Source of the DNA: Leucocoprinus leucothites
Lineage: Eukaryota > Basidiomycota > Agaricomycetes > Agaricales > Agaricaceae
Length of the DNA stretch: 64,000 nt
Reading direction: 5' to 3'
Assembly: GCA_013368445.1 (NCBI GenBank)
Contig: JAACJO010000013.1
Location: forward strand, 124,001-188,000
The notes beneath the pieces were generated by a model. The model made no database searches, was not told the origin of the DNA, and worked only from the letters and a program-made list of their open reading frames with translations. Positions 1 through 16,298 of the stretch are shown here, piece after piece. How positions within the stretch are numbered: the stretch's first letter is position 1; the number at the start of each line of letters is the position of its first letter. The translations under genes and the position numbers were made by a program.

Positions 1-3000
1 CAATTCTCCGTCCGTGTGTTCAAGACACCGACCATTGGCTCGTACTACGGCCAACCATCTAAATACGACCCAGGCTTTCAACGTTCGGCTGCGCCGACCG
101 ACTATTATTCCTCCTCTAGATACGAGGACCCTCCTTCCCGCTTTCCGCCCAGTTCGGACTCTCAACGACCATCACAATACCTTCCACCTTCTATTAGAAC
201 CTCTAACTTAACCGCGCGAGACTATCCGTCCCGTCCACCTACTCAATCTAACTATATCATCACTCGGGGAAACATTAACGATACGTACATCTACGAACAA
301 TCTGACCGTTTCTCCCAGTCAGAATACGACGATACCGCAACAAATGACTCATACACACCTTCCTTATCCCCCACCTCGCCCGCGATGTCGACCGATAGTA
401 TGATCGCGATGAAAAGTCCGCTTCCAAGTCCATTGACTGAACGAGAGCCAGAGAGAGGGCAAGGTGGCAGCACGGCTACAACGAGGCGTAACTCGATCAC
501 TGGCAATAGTGGTGTTCCTGCTATACCGGTGCCACCCCTGCCTGGAGCGTCAGGGTCGACGATGAGTAGATCTTATCCGGGACCATCGAGCGGCAGCCAC
601 GAGGATGTAACTGGACCACTCCGATCAGGTGACGAAATTAATTTCCGACCATTTGTGACTGAATTCCAATTCTGATCCAATCTGAAGGCCACCACGCTGC
701 TAGCACACCGAGTTCTACATCTATCCCGATCCCTATTCCTCTGTCTACGTCTACCACCGACACTCGCCCAACCAGCTCGTCAACTTCAAGTGGAAGTTAC
801 ACTACCGCACCACCTTCTGTTCCTCCACCTCCACCATCGGCGTCAGTTGTATCGATACCACAGAACTCGTCAGGTGGATACATATGGCCTCATGCTATTC
901 CGAGTATTCCGCCCTCGGAAACGGAATCAGAAGATGTCTCCCTTGAGGCGCGCATGAACGCAGAACGCAATGCTGTCGCCACTGGCACTCTATACTCCTC
1001 CCCAGGTGCCACAACCCCTCGCGATAACAACACCACAACCATCCGTTTATCCAACCCGGTTCCACCAGCTGCACGTGCTCAGGCTGGAAATGAGAGGAAC
1101 AGTTCTCCCCCTGGAACCACCAGACCAGACGGTACACGTTTACATGTTTCGATTCCTGCTATTGCTGGCTCGGATACGGACTCAGACGGAACGATCACGG
1201 AGCAGGTACCGATTGTTGCAAGAAGTCCTGCGAGTTCGCTCCTTGTCGAATCGTTAGAGGAGGGAAGAGCATCAGGTTACATGAGCAAGAGAAACTCAAC
1301 AGTCATTGTTGGCGATCAACAAATGTTCTTGCCACCTTTCGCTGATAATCGGTGGGTGGACGATCAAGCTCAAGCTGAGAGGGAGAGGCGAGCAGCAGCA
1401 CCTGTTTCATATTCACGAATTTCTGTTCCACCTCCTGCACCAGAGCTTCGCAGGGAATACTCAACCTCGCGATCTCATGTGTCAAGTACGAATGCCACGT
1501 ACAACTCGTCTCCGCCACGTGCTACTGTAACAGTTCAATTCGCCCCTCCTGTTGCCGAAGAACCCCAACGTCAAGCCCATCCTCAAGCTCCCCCTGCAGC
1601 TACTCCTGCGCCTGGCACATCTCGTCCTCGTCGTGGTTCACAAGCTGGCTACCCTGCTCCTCCTCCATCCAGGCCTCAGCTTACGAGAAGACCATCGCTT
1701 TCAAGGGATAATGGCCCTCTACCCAGATCTGAGTTAACAAGGAGACCATCAGATGCGAGAGACCATGCTCCTCCCACTCGTTCGTCCCCTCCTCGCCAAT
1801 CCGAGCCGAGATTGGATACGAGTCCGCGACGTCAAGCAGAGAATGGTCTTGGGTTGCATCCTCCCGAATCTATGCCACCACCGTCTAGTCGCGCTCCAGA
1901 TGGATACCCCCCTCCTGCCAATCGTCCTGAAGCCCCGCAACCTCCATCGCACTCCGACCCCTATAGCTCCTCTTCTCGAGCTGAAAGAAGAGCTAGTCCT
2001 CCAAATGTGCTAGCCGGCGCCATGTTACGCCCGCAAACCACCGCTCCGGAGTCTTCGTATCGTTCCCAGCCAGCCGCTACTCAATATCGGTCTCAGAGCA
2101 ACTCTCCACCCGAGAAGTATCGTCCTCCCCCAACACCTTCACCTAACGATCCTTATCGCACTAATACATCCGATTCATATCGATCCCAGAGTAATGTCCC
2201 CTATCGCCCGCAAAGCACGGCACCTTCATCTCATGGCTACCGAGCAACCACGGTTACTTCCTCGGAACCTTATCGTTCTCAGTCCACCGTGCCCCAAGAG
2301 ACTGCATACCGCCCACAATTAAGTCGGCAAGCTCCGGCTACTACATACGCCGCGACACAGGATGCGTCTTACCTTCCGCAGGCCAGTGCTCCTACTGTTC
2401 CAGTTCCGGCTTCATCCTATCCGACCACACAATCTTCCGATCCTTGGGTGCCTCCAACAAGGACTAGAGCGAATTCAGGGTCATGGTCGCGTAATGCCTC
2501 GTTCGGGTCGACCGTGTCTACCGCTCCATTACCACCACCTTCGAGTAAAACACCCAGTCCTCCATCCCGTCATGCTCAACCTTCCAGTGCACCTCGTTCA
2601 AATTCACGACCGACCTCACCTGCTGTAGAAACTCCACCTCTTGCACGTGTACCTTCCACAGCACGAGGCGACCAACGTGGGCCGCCGCCGAGTTATACTG
2701 CCTCTGTCTCCTTGAGCACCAGCCCTCCTCGAGACGCTCGTGCTCCGACTTCCTCTTCTTCTCCACGTGATGCTCGTAAAACTTTGAAACGTCATCGTGG
2801 TGGAGGCGATGAATCGGACTCATCGACAGAAAAAGGGAGCCCAAGGGGAAAGCCGATGTTGACCGTACGCAACCCATCGCCTCTGTCCGACACTGGCAGC
2901 CAGAATTCTTCATCTCCACCTCGTGGTGCATCACAGTCAACTGCTGCAGCTTCCACGCCTATCCCACCACCGCAGAACCATGCGAAACAGCATTATCCAA

Positions 3001-3576
3001 ATTCTACTTCAGCAGCCCCTCATGTGCATGGTCGACGCTCCACTTTACCTTACGACTCGAGGGCAGGTGGCGTTAACACCCATCAGAGCGTGAATGATTA
3101 TGGGCGCCGAACTGCTCAGCTACATTCGCTCCTTGAACAACCTCAACGTCGTCTTTCGGATGGTGATCGAACTGACCGACCGACTTTTTCCTTCAATCCT
3201 CCCAGTGGGCCTGGACGAAATGCCGCTTTTTCACGGTGTGTTAGGTGGGATGAGAATTTGATTTGCCCGTCGCCTGTATTTCCCAACAGGCGTAAAGGGT
3301 GGTTTAATCGTCGAGGGTGAGTTGCTGCTTTTCTTAAGCTTTCGTTGGACCGTTACTTATTACTCTGGATTCTTTATTAGGGATCAACTGTGGACGAATG
3401 AAGGGGGGTATAAGCCTCCTCCACCAGGGAATGAGTATCCTCTTGATCTTGAGGAGTATCCAGAATACGGAGAGGGGTGGATGAACGAGAGTGGGGTGAG
3501 GATTGATATGACCCATCATTTGATTCCGAAAGCTCCTCTTCGCTCTGCTCTAAAGCAGCCCAAGGCCATTTCTTGA
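1..3576 (+). CDS. Large Pro/Ser-rich protein with conserved C-terminal module (5' partial)
   Basis: Reconstructed as 1-628, 688-3316 and 3381-3576, giving 1150 residues with the frame open at the window edge, so the start lies outside. The introns 629-687 and 3317-3380 have GTGACG and GTGAGT donors and AAG and TAG acceptors; removing them joins the frames exactly. Most of the protein is low-complexity Pro/Ser/Thr sequence. A degenerate repeat built around Tyr-Arg-Ser-Gln-Ser lies at about 2055-2325. The last ~95 residues are different: ordered, charged and aromatic, running from CVRWDENLICPSP through RRKGWFNRRGDQLW to RIDMTHHLIPK and PLRSALK. I recall this tail as conserved in unnamed mushroom proteins. 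No catalytic motif or membrane segment is visible. A disordered scaffold is an inference from composition only. Function unknown. Confidence 0.75.
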
Positions 3577-6483
3577 TCAGAGGGACAGTCAAGGGAGTCA
3601 TGTTTGTTATATTTATTTTGCTTTTCTTTCGTTTCGCATTCGTTTTCGTTCTTTGGACATACCATGTAGCATTTTGGTGTGTGGCTGTCCTTCGAGTTTC
3701 ATATGGCGCGCAGGAACGGGATTCTTGCAAATTTAGCCGCCTGTGAGGAAGATAGGTGTTAAATTTGATGTCGTTACCCTGGCATGCTCTGGTTTTCGTT
3801 TTTCAGCTTAGCACAACCCATTTTCTTTGCATAGTGTAGCCACAATGTACATATGTTTGTTGTTCCTTCGTTCGATACATACCATTTTTGTTTTAACGAA
3901 CCTGGCATATTCGGATTACTTGGCAATATCTTAACTACGACACCGAAACTTGAATGATCCAGCAAACCCTGTCACCCTGCCTATCTCCGTATCCGCGTCC
4001 TGACTCGAGGCCCATCCCAGTCGCACTTTCAAGCTGGGAGAAAAATATGTTGCGATATCGAGCCCTTCCCACAAATCAGCAACTTCGGATCTTTCGGATT
4101 TGTATCTATGTTGGCAAACTCCCAGGACGGTTATTAAGAAAAGCCAGGCAAGGGATAGTCTCCCGTCAAGACTCCTGAATCTGTCTTTTGTGGATTATTG
4201 ACTAGGAGGCACTTAGCAAGTACAGCGCAATGGTAATTGCCGCTTCATTTGATCGACCTGCTTAACCGTGTTTACGTTCAGAAGCCCAACCATGGTCTCG
4301 GACGGAACTTGACTGTTCTTGGGCGGTACAGACCACACGCTACGGAGTTCTCTGCACTGAGTCGCATGTCAGTATGTTAATGAACGCAGAAAAATGGCCT
4401 CGTGTTGAGTTGGTCAGCCCAGCTTTTGAAACGGTGGCGGTGCAGGAAGGTGACTTGGCTATCTACCACACAAGCTCAAGAATAGATTGTTTGCTTATCA
4501 ACCACGTTATCTTAGCAAAGGAACGTACATATGAAACTCATATCTTCAGTAAGCTACGTACCTTGTTCGGGTTGAAGGTGGTTCATTGCTAACTCGCGCA
4601 TGTCGGATCTCGGGTTGCACACAGCCCGAGGGAACTTAATGCCAGCTGCCCCAATTTTGACGGATGCCTCATGAGCACAAACCTTATTTTCCTAACCATT
4701 TCAAACATTCTTGCTGACATACACGTCTAATCCTTCTTTCTGACTCCTTTACATGGTAGTGATAATAGCCAACTTTATCTCCCCCCCCTCTAGGCGCGTG
4801 AAAGCGAGCTCAACTAGAAACCTCAGAAGAGGTTGCTCCTCGACATCCCTTGAAACATCTTCCTTGGAAGTTATGTTGACGGCATGGTTTTTGTATATTT
4901 ACATGGAAACTTCCGTCGATTGCCTGCATTGCACGAGTACACTCATCATCCGCAGCCCAGCTTATACACATGGCAGGCACTGCAGATACTCCTACGGGAA
5001 GAGCGAAGCATCAGATAATGAACGCTCTTCAAGAAGTCAACCCGAAAATACAGAGACACTAGTCCCAACTTTCCGATATAGAAGCGCAGATAGTAGTTGG
5101 CGTGGAAGAAGTAGTGAAGGAGGATGATGATACCTAGGCAGCCTGGGAAACTCAGAACACGGAAACTAGTGGGTTGGAGGGAGAACTAAAGCCGCCCACG
5201 ATGCATCGCCCTTTTTCCTACTGATTTTTCTGAGAGAATGTTGGAATTTCGAGGAACACCAGACGGAGTCCGTTGACTCAACAGCGGAAAAATACCTCGG
5301 TGAGGCCTCTATTTCGATTTCTTTTCTTGAGATTAATTCATGACCCATGGCCCTCCGTCCCCCTGTGAGATCATGTAGACGGCACAACTTGTTTCAGCTC
5401 CTTAAATATACCAGATAATACACAGTGTTTACCACTCCATTGCTGCCAGTGTAAAGCAATAGGTTTCATCATTTTATAAATCGACACCCGAGTACACATA
5501 CACGATGACCATCAATTGCGATGTGGGCGTGGCTGATATGCGCCCAAACTTCACTTGGCAGGACAAAGTCGAACAGACCCACGCGAATACTTGCTGCATC
5601 AGGCGTGTCATAGTGAGATGCCCGTCTAAAGTATCCATCGATAGCTGGGTTCTCGAGGCCGAGAAACCAGTCGTAAAAAATGATCATCATCCTGTTCCAC
5701 CTTATTTCTCGCTGCGTCTATGACAGATCGCGAGACAATATCATTGTGGCAACATGCATTTGCACACCGGAGCTTCGTTATGGGTGATTTGAACAGATTC
5801 GAGAACGGGCCGCATTCCAAAGCCCTAGTCCTTGTTGCAAAATTCACGATACAGCCTCTGCTTTTCACCTATCCCGCTTGCTAGTCATACGAGGAAGCAC
5901 CCGAGGTGGGGCTATGGCGTAACGTAAATGTCAAGTCCTGAACAAGCGGGGGACTCCAGAATTTGTTACCAACCCTTACGCATCATAGTTAGCCTGACAG
6001 GGAAACGAGATCTAACACCTGTACCCAAACAAAGAATTATCACTAAATTTGTCTCGAGCGCTCGTATGAGTGCGTCACCGTCCTCATGCTGGTTTATAAG
6101 CTTGGTGATAAGATACTATCTATAGATTGAGACCGAGGAAGAGGTTTCACTGAATGACATCTAGGAGTAAGTACCACAAGATTCTTGGCGTTGTTGCAGT
6201 CTTCCACTCCAAACACTGGAAATTTAATTACTGTGCAGTGCCTCTCGAGACTGGTGCTGACCTTAGTACGTCAGGGATGGAGTCGTCAGCATTGGAGCAT
6301 ATAACTCGACAAGCTGTGCCTACTATTATTGGCCGCTCGTGCGTCGTGTACAGGGGGAGGTTCAACTGGATAGTTGAATTTTATGACCCGAATTCAGCCT
6401 GGCCGGGGCTGTGATTCGTCCGATCTGGCGATGAGGATGTACAAAAGACAAGCCCCACTAAAAATAAAATCGTCGCAGTCTGG
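3577..6483. other. Gene-poor intergenic region
   Basis: It begins with the probable 3' untranslated region of the preceding gene. The remaining ORFs are short, have no recognisable product and lack splice partners. No repeat, RNA gene or transposon domain was recognised by eye. Confidence 0.5.
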
Positions 6484-6491
6484 TATAAATA
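6484..6491 (+). promoter_or_regulatory. TATA box of the first amidotransferase gene
   Basis: TATAAATA lies 119 nt upstream of the ATG at 6610. It is followed by a long pyrimidine-rich leader (about 6530-6609), a common arrangement around fungal transcription starts. Confidence 0.6.
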
Positions 6492-6609
6492 CCGTCCTGG
6501 AATAAGGCCTCCCCAGTCAATCTACCGCCTCTTTTTTCTTTCCATTACTTTTTGCTACTACCTATTTCTACTTCCACCCTACTTCAAGCTTTGCTCTACT
6601 TTCACTTCA

Positions 6610-7863
6610 ATGACTCCTCCTCCTCGCACTATCCGTATTGGTCTCCTCATTTGTGGCTCTCTCAGTGGACCTGTTGAGGCTGTTCATGGTGGTTATCATG
6701 AAATATACAGTCACTACTGGAAGAGCACGATACCCCGCGGCTCTAATGCGAGCGTCATTATCGACAGCTACAGCATTAAGAATATGGAATTTCCGGATGA
6801 AGACCGACTCGACGAATATGATATTTTCATGGTCACAGGTTCGGGTAAGAACCTTTTGATGCGCTTGCAGTGGAAATGAAACTAAATTTCCCCGATTTAT
6901 AGCGACTTCTGCCTGCGACGATACCATCCCTTGGGTCAGAGAGCTTCTCGCATTCCTAAAAGGACTAGTTCAGAATCATCCCAAGGTTAAGCTATGTGGT
7001 GAGTCCTAGTGTTCTACAATCTCTACGTTCCCTTCTGAGACGATACTGCACTAGGTATTTGCTTTGGTCATCAGATTGTCAGTCGTGCACTCGGCGGCGA
7101 CTGTGTCCTCAACGACCAGTGGGAAATTGGTCCGATTCCAATCGCCCTCAGCGAAGCTGGTAAATCAGTCTTCGGAGTTGACCAGCTGGTAAATATAGAT
7201 TCATCCCTCGATCACTTTCTATCAGAGGCTAACAGTCGTTTCTCTTCTCGCTTATTATAGACTCTCCAACAAATACATCGAGATCACGTTCCCGTGGAAT
7301 CATTCTCAAAGCATTTGACGTCCGGCGAAATAGAGCTTGTCGGGTCCACAGGCCCCACCCCAAACCAGGGAATCATCAAATTCTATCCTTCCACATCAGG
7401 AGACGCCATCAAGACTCCTCGAAATGTTCATGTACTGACCCTCCAGGGTCACCCCGAGTTCTCTGAAGGCATCATCACAGGACTGGTCCGACAGAGAGTC
7501 GACGCCTTCGGCCTCCCAACTGTGACTGAATATTGGGGTCACAAGGGCGGCGAAGACGCCCATGAACCCACCGATAAAGAGGGTACTGGTCGGAGGTGGC
7601 ATAAAACCGACGGGGCGGACATCGTTTCTCAAGCGCTTTGGAAGATGCTTGGCGTCGCACCAGACTCAGTCGATGCCCATGATAAACCCAAGCACAAGGG
7701 TGATACTACCAGCACGTCGCATGAGGGTGGGGCACTGGGCATCATCTGCAGCTCTGAGACTGTGGGGAAATCATCCTTCAGCAGCTGGTGGAGATTGACA
7801 GATGGCCTAAGTCATATATCAAATTTGCTCTGGAGGGTATTTGGGTTGGCATCCTGGTGGTGA
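6610..7863 (+). CDS. Class I glutamine amidotransferase-like protein (paralogue 1)
   Basis: Reconstructed as 6610-6844, 6903-6998, 7055-7188 and 7261-7863 (355 residues). All three introns (56-72 nt) are GT-AG. The protein shows the class I glutamine amidotransferase fold: an N-terminal Rossmann-like strand (IRIGLLICG), a TGSG turn, the nucleophile elbow GICFGHQI with Cys113, and the catalytic His219-Pro-Glu221. These enzymes hydrolyse glutamine through a Cys-His-Glu triad. The stand-alone fungal relatives resemble GMP-synthase glutaminase domains, but their substrates are mostly unproven. No synthetase domain is attached. A C-terminal extension of roughly 60 residues after the GTGRRWHKTDG segment is Ser/Trp-rich and unlike the core. 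The inverted paralogue at 17152-18320 keeps the same three intron positions and phases. Cytosolic location is inferred from the absence of a signal peptide. Confidence 0.9.
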
Positions 7864-8903
7864 ATTTGTGATTGTAATGATGGTTGATATGTATTGTTAT
7901 TAGTATACCATGTAGCTTGAGGCTGATGTCTTGATGCATTAAATGTTGGCGCCAATGTTGTCGATACCCTTTCTGTTGTGTAGTTGTATGCCACCTGCTG
8001 TTGTTCTACATTCACCGTATAAATGAACGTTTTTTGGATTTTCACTTTTAGTTACTGAGATGAAGACGGTAGAGACGCACTCACGTCCATCATATGGGCC
8101 GCATGGCACTAAATTCTTCTATTAGGATACCCGAAGTTCGACGCTTCGTCCTTCATCAATATCCTTTCTTCGTCGGATCTACACGCCTAGTATGATCAGG
8201 TTCTGGACGCAATGGCCCAGAGGCGTTCCCGGAAAGTTCCTTGCGTATTGCATATGTCGTGTATGACTTCTTTCGTTCTACGTTCACATCATGTTGCAGC
8301 TGATATGGGGTAGGGGTCCAGGTTCAGGTTTGAGTTTGAAAACGAGTTCTTTGTGAACAAGATGACAAACATCGGTATGATGTTCCTTTCCTTCAGGGTT
8401 GTTCCTACTCATTCATGCGTCTTATCTTCACCTCCCTTTTTGAATGAGATTTCACCTCAACACATTTATTTTGTGCTGAGTCGGCGACACTGCCTGTCCG
8501 TGTATTTCAATTAATGTAGGTTTCAATTACCCCTCGCACTTGACAGGCGGAATAACCCGAAACCGGTGAAGGTTAAGTGGCCAAAATCAACGAGAACAGA
8601 AGCCAAGAGAGGGCAGCTCCCGGTCCAGCTGACCTGCCACGCGCCGTTCTGGCTTTCAGGTCCCCGGGACCCACGCTACAACATCCGACTACATACGCTT
8701 CTTCGGAAACTACCTAATACTTGCCGGCAACCCTAAATCAAGTCGCCTGGAAACCAGGCATTCACAAGTCCAAAAGAGACTTCCACAAAGATTCTTTCCT
8801 GACTCAGCCGAATAAACCACACCTGGTCAAGTAGTCGTTCACACCCGCACCCGAGTAATTGGTCCCCTTCCCTTTCGATCAACCTCCCCACACATCTTAC
8901 ACA
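7864..8903. other. Intergenic region between amidotransferase and small unknown gene
   Basis: About 1 kb holding the 3' end of one plus-strand gene and the promoter side of the next. A short pyrimidine-rich stretch (8881-8900) precedes the downstream ATG. No other feature was recognised. Confidence 0.5.
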
Positions 8904-9555
8904 ATGGCCACTTCCATCACCACAACCACAACCACCAGTATCCTTCAAACCGCTCAGCCTGTAGTAGGAACAATGGGCGGCTCTCATACGAATCATAACC
9001 TCCTTCAATGGGGTGGCTACGTCATCTCTAATGCCGGGATTGCACGTCTAGGATCCAGGCTCTCAAATCCTCCTCATACATATCCTCCGAGCGCGTCTCT
9101 CGTCGCAGCTCACGAGGTGTATCGCAAACTCAAAGAACTCAACCTCGCTGGCCTACTCAACGTAGGCACACAAAAACACCCCCGATTCATCATCTTCACA
9201 AAACACAAAGCACTCCCATATCGCGACGGCCCAATACACGAAAGAGATCTCGCTCCTCTACAGGCCGATAAGTGGGATAAGTGGACACTGAAGGTGTTAA
9301 TCGAGCAATTGCGTACGTTATATTTCATTTCAAATCCGTATGTTTACGGTATTTTTGGACATATGTGGCAGTGATTGACTTCGTGTGATGATCTCCTTGT
9401 TTTGTGTTTTTTTTTTGAATACAGATGTTGACCCGAGCGAGGTTACGGCGTTCAAGTCCGTTCTATGCAACGATATGCCTCATGATGCGGATTTATTTGG
9501 AGAGATGTCAAAGTCACAGATGGAGGCATGGTGGGCAGATGCCCCTCGAAACTAG
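8904..9555 (+). CDS. Conserved-looking unknown protein, 179 residues
   Basis: Reconstructed as 8904-9312 and 9425-9555. The ATG at 8904 is preferred over in-frame non-ATG codons upstream. The intron 9313-9424 (112 nt, donor GTACGT, acceptor ACAG after a T-rich tract) restores an open frame ending at TAG 9553-9555. The N-terminus is Thr-rich and might be a weak sorting sequence. The rest is a mixed globular sequence with Trp-rich patches (LLQWGGYV, DKWDKWTLK, MEAWWADAPR). I recognise no domain or catalytic motif. Its 3' end converges with that of the RecQ helicase gene, less than 300 nt away. Alternative splicing near the long intron cannot be excluded. Confidence 0.65.
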
Positions 9556-9848
9556 AGATCAGGTGGCGTTGCGACTGCAAGAGATCTATTATATGCTTCT
9601 CTCCGCTGGAAACCCTGTTAACGATTGATACCCAGCGTTCCGATATATACCTGCTTTAGATCTGCGGGCTATGATTATCCAGACATTTTTGGAACAATCC
9701 TACATAGATATCATAGAGATTATCACATGTTATCCATTTTTCACCTGCTGTCATCCCCGAATTCACTAGAAAATACATAGAGTAGTGAGGTCCTATTACA
9801 TGCATAGATTTTTCTTCGTTCTGTTTTATACATAGTCACTGTTTCTGC

Positions 9849-13382
<3,534 letters not shown>

Positions 13383-13902
13383 GAAGGTAGGAGAACCCAA
13401 GCAAATTGACGGAGAGAGGCAAGACGCGTGACGCGTAACGACGCGCCTCGGTAATAAATAAGCTTGTTCCCACCCCCTTTTGTTGAATGTTTGTCAATGC
13501 ATCTGACCAACAGGGTTGGTGCGCCAACCGACGATACGCCGTGTCCTTTTGCTCAACCTGGAAACCCCGCAAAACTCTCGGTATTTCATCCATCTTAACT
13601 TCTGGACCGCCGGATGTATGTACCATGTTTTAAGAATCGTACTGGTCAGAATCGATCAGAGATGATGCATACAACAAGAGATTATCATTGCAATATAGAA
13701 CAAGAGGTCGTGTAGGTGCTAAGGAACTTTAAAGAGTGTCATGTCGTAATGAAATAAAGTATCACAAAATTACATGAAAGAAACGAATGCGCGTCAAGAA
13801 TAGATATGAAAATGAGTGTCCAAACAGAAAGAGCAAATAATAAAATACAACAAAAAAGAGGAGCCGATGTCGGTATTACCGACATCACAGAGGGAGTGGT
13901 AC
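13383..13902. other. Intergenic: RecQ upstream region and 3' flank of the next gene
   Basis: About 520 nt between two minus-strand genes. It should contain the RecQ promoter and the terminator side of the 13903-16298 gene. No TATA box or repeat stands out. Confidence 0.5.
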
Positions 13903-16298
13903 TCAGATACCACTCCGAAGAAACATCTCCACAGGAATAGGCTTCCTTTTCAACCCGCTCCCATTAGCGACACTCGCATACGACGCCTCGCTTTCACAAT
14001 CACTTTCATCGCTGTACTGAGAAGGACTCAGGTTCCTACTAGAGAACGGGTGCGGCCTAGTGGAACGAGAGGATGACGGGGTATTCGGGAAGCCATGTAG
14101 ACGTCGTTGTGGAGGAGGAGAGGGGGGCACCACATCGAGGGAAGTATGAGGGCTCACAAGCGGTCCTAGGCTTGGGAGATAAGAATCATACGAGCGTCTC
14201 GGAGAAAATGGATTGCTGAACCCGATGACGAGTACATCATCGTCGTTCTCGGATTCATTCCGCCTCTTCGTCTCTTTATCTTTCTTCTCCTTTCCCTTCA
14301 TCCTAACAGGAGAAGGTATTGAAAACTTGGGAGACGTAGGCGTCGAAACGGTACTAGAGCTACGCTTGTGCTGGCTCTGGAAATACATCTTCAACCTCGA
14401 CGCAGTAGGGAACTTGGGTGTCGAAGCTGCATGTTCCTCACGAACTGACGCGAGAGTGGATGAGGACCACTTGGATTTAAGGCCATGTATCCGCTCATCG
14501 AAGTCGTGGCCATGTTCTTGCTCTACGGGAAGTTCTTGATAGGATAGCGTGGGGGAAGGTGGAAGCGAGAATGAGGAGATTGATGTCATCGTAGGACAAC
14601 GGGGAGGGCGAGGGGGTGCCACAGGAACGGAAGAGGGGAGAGGGGGAAGAGGCATGGTAGGCGGAAGAGGAGGAAGAGGAATGGCAGGTGGAAGAGATGG
14701 AAGAGGCAGATTTAGAGGTGGTGAAGGTGCGCGAACAGCAGGTGGGGGTGAAAGTGGGGGTGATGTGCAAATAATTTGAGGTGTAGCAGCTACAACCGGC
14801 TCCTTGTATTGACCATCATCCTCGTCAACGTCTTCGAGAATGAAACCAACACCTAAACCGCGTGGCTCTCCTTCAGCGGGACTAAATGGATTAACGGGAC
14901 TAGGTTCCTTTAGCCACAACTCCTCTAATCCACTCGCAATGTCTGCCTCGAGGTCAACAGGTGTCCCCGGAAGCGAGAGAGGCAACATCAGAGGGTAGTC
15001 AACCTGCACCTCAAAATCTTCCGGAAACTCAGCCTCCTCATGTTTACTACCCTCCAAACAGCTACGTAAACCAGCAGATGCCGACTCCTGCGAGTAGATG
15101 CTTAAGGGACTAGGTTGACACTCGTCCACGTCATCGGTGTAAAGTGAGAGTGAGAATACCGAGCAAGCATCATCGGGAATGCTCATACGGGGTGGTGGGC
15201 GTCGAGGGATGATAGAAAGCGTTTTTGCACATTTGGGTGACAGGAATCGCGTCTGGGGACTAGGAAGCGGCAGGCATCAAACGCCGAGTGTTTAAGCCCA
15301 CTACTCCGTCTCCTCCGACGTTCAGAGACGCGAGATGAAGAACGTGGCGATTCGCACATAGGTGCGACTGAGAACGAGTCTCTGTGTGCGGCAGGGAACG
15401 ACGTCGATGGCGCAACGGTGTTAAGGGTAAGGATCTTTGAAAACTCTCTCGAGTACCATTCCGAATCAGATTCATCCGAGTCGGACTCTTCGGAGCGGTC
15501 AATAATAGGAAGTGTCGCAGGTCGTTGAAGCTTGTATATAACAAGCGGTTTAATCGAGGCTCGTTTGGGATTGAACACGGGCGAGGGAAGCGACAAATCA
15601 TCGTTCGATGAGGAAGGGGTCAAAGGCAGCCATGCATCCTGCGAGTCCGGGCTCGAAGGTGCTGAAGAAGTCAACATAGGAGAAGGAGACCTGCATGGTG
15701 ACCGTGCCGAAAGCGACGAAGGCGTTGATAAGGGAGGTAATGGGAAATTGAAAGTAACGTCCGTAAACGTGACAACCTCCTCAGATACCTCTAGAACTGT
15801 TTTCAGTTGGGTAGACGGGACTTTTAACGCGCGTCGTCGTTGAGACTTTGTAGTGTGTCTAGGTAGAGAAGGCATAGGCGCGAATGCTGGAGAGTCGGGT
15901 TCCTCTTCTGGGATGATATCAAGGAGGCTACCTGTTGAGGTGCTCGGTATTTTAGCTGGCGGAGGCCTTGTTCCAATTTTGTGGGTTCGATTGAGCCTCG
16001 CTTGACGGCGCAGGATCGCATCCTTCGAGAAAACTAAAAGTACAAGGAGACAAAAGTCATTATCCAAATTTAGAACAAGGTAAGAAGGCGAACTGAGGTA
16101 CTCACAAGTTGAGACTGAGCTCATGAAATACCGTCGGTTGATATTCTTGCAGCGGTGTGATATGTCGTGACAGTCGAAGATTTCGTAGGCAAGAGAGACA
16201 AGAAGGAGAGTGTTTCTGCCATTGTGGTATATATCACACAGCCGGTCCCATTGTCCGTGACGAACAAAAGCTTTGATCAGCGTCGGAGATATTTCCAT
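13903..16298 (-). CDS. Conserved Ser/Pro-rich unknown protein, probably one gene
   Basis: Two long reading frames lie head to tail on the minus strand. The first (start 16298) has a clear intron 16034-16105 and would stop at 15183. The second starts at 15186 and runs to 13903. I judge them one gene. A GTATGA donor at 15188 and a CGCAG acceptor ending at 15088 join the frames in phase, but this junction is uncertain and two genes remain possible. The N-terminal ~80 residues look globular: KAFVRHGQWDRLCDIY, then an HDISHRC segment and KNINRRYF. Other ordered islands are DSEWYSREFSKILTL, LPLSLPGTPVDLEADIA and the C-terminal LKRKPIPVEMFLRSGI. Between them the protein is Ser/Pro-rich, with strong poly-Pro repeats near 14600-14760. 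No known domain is recognised, and the function is unknown. Confidence 0.6.

Noticed and set aside
4753..5127. 124-codon plus-strand ORF in the first gene-poor region
   Set aside because: No motif, no splice evidence, and it starts in an otherwise unremarkable stretch.
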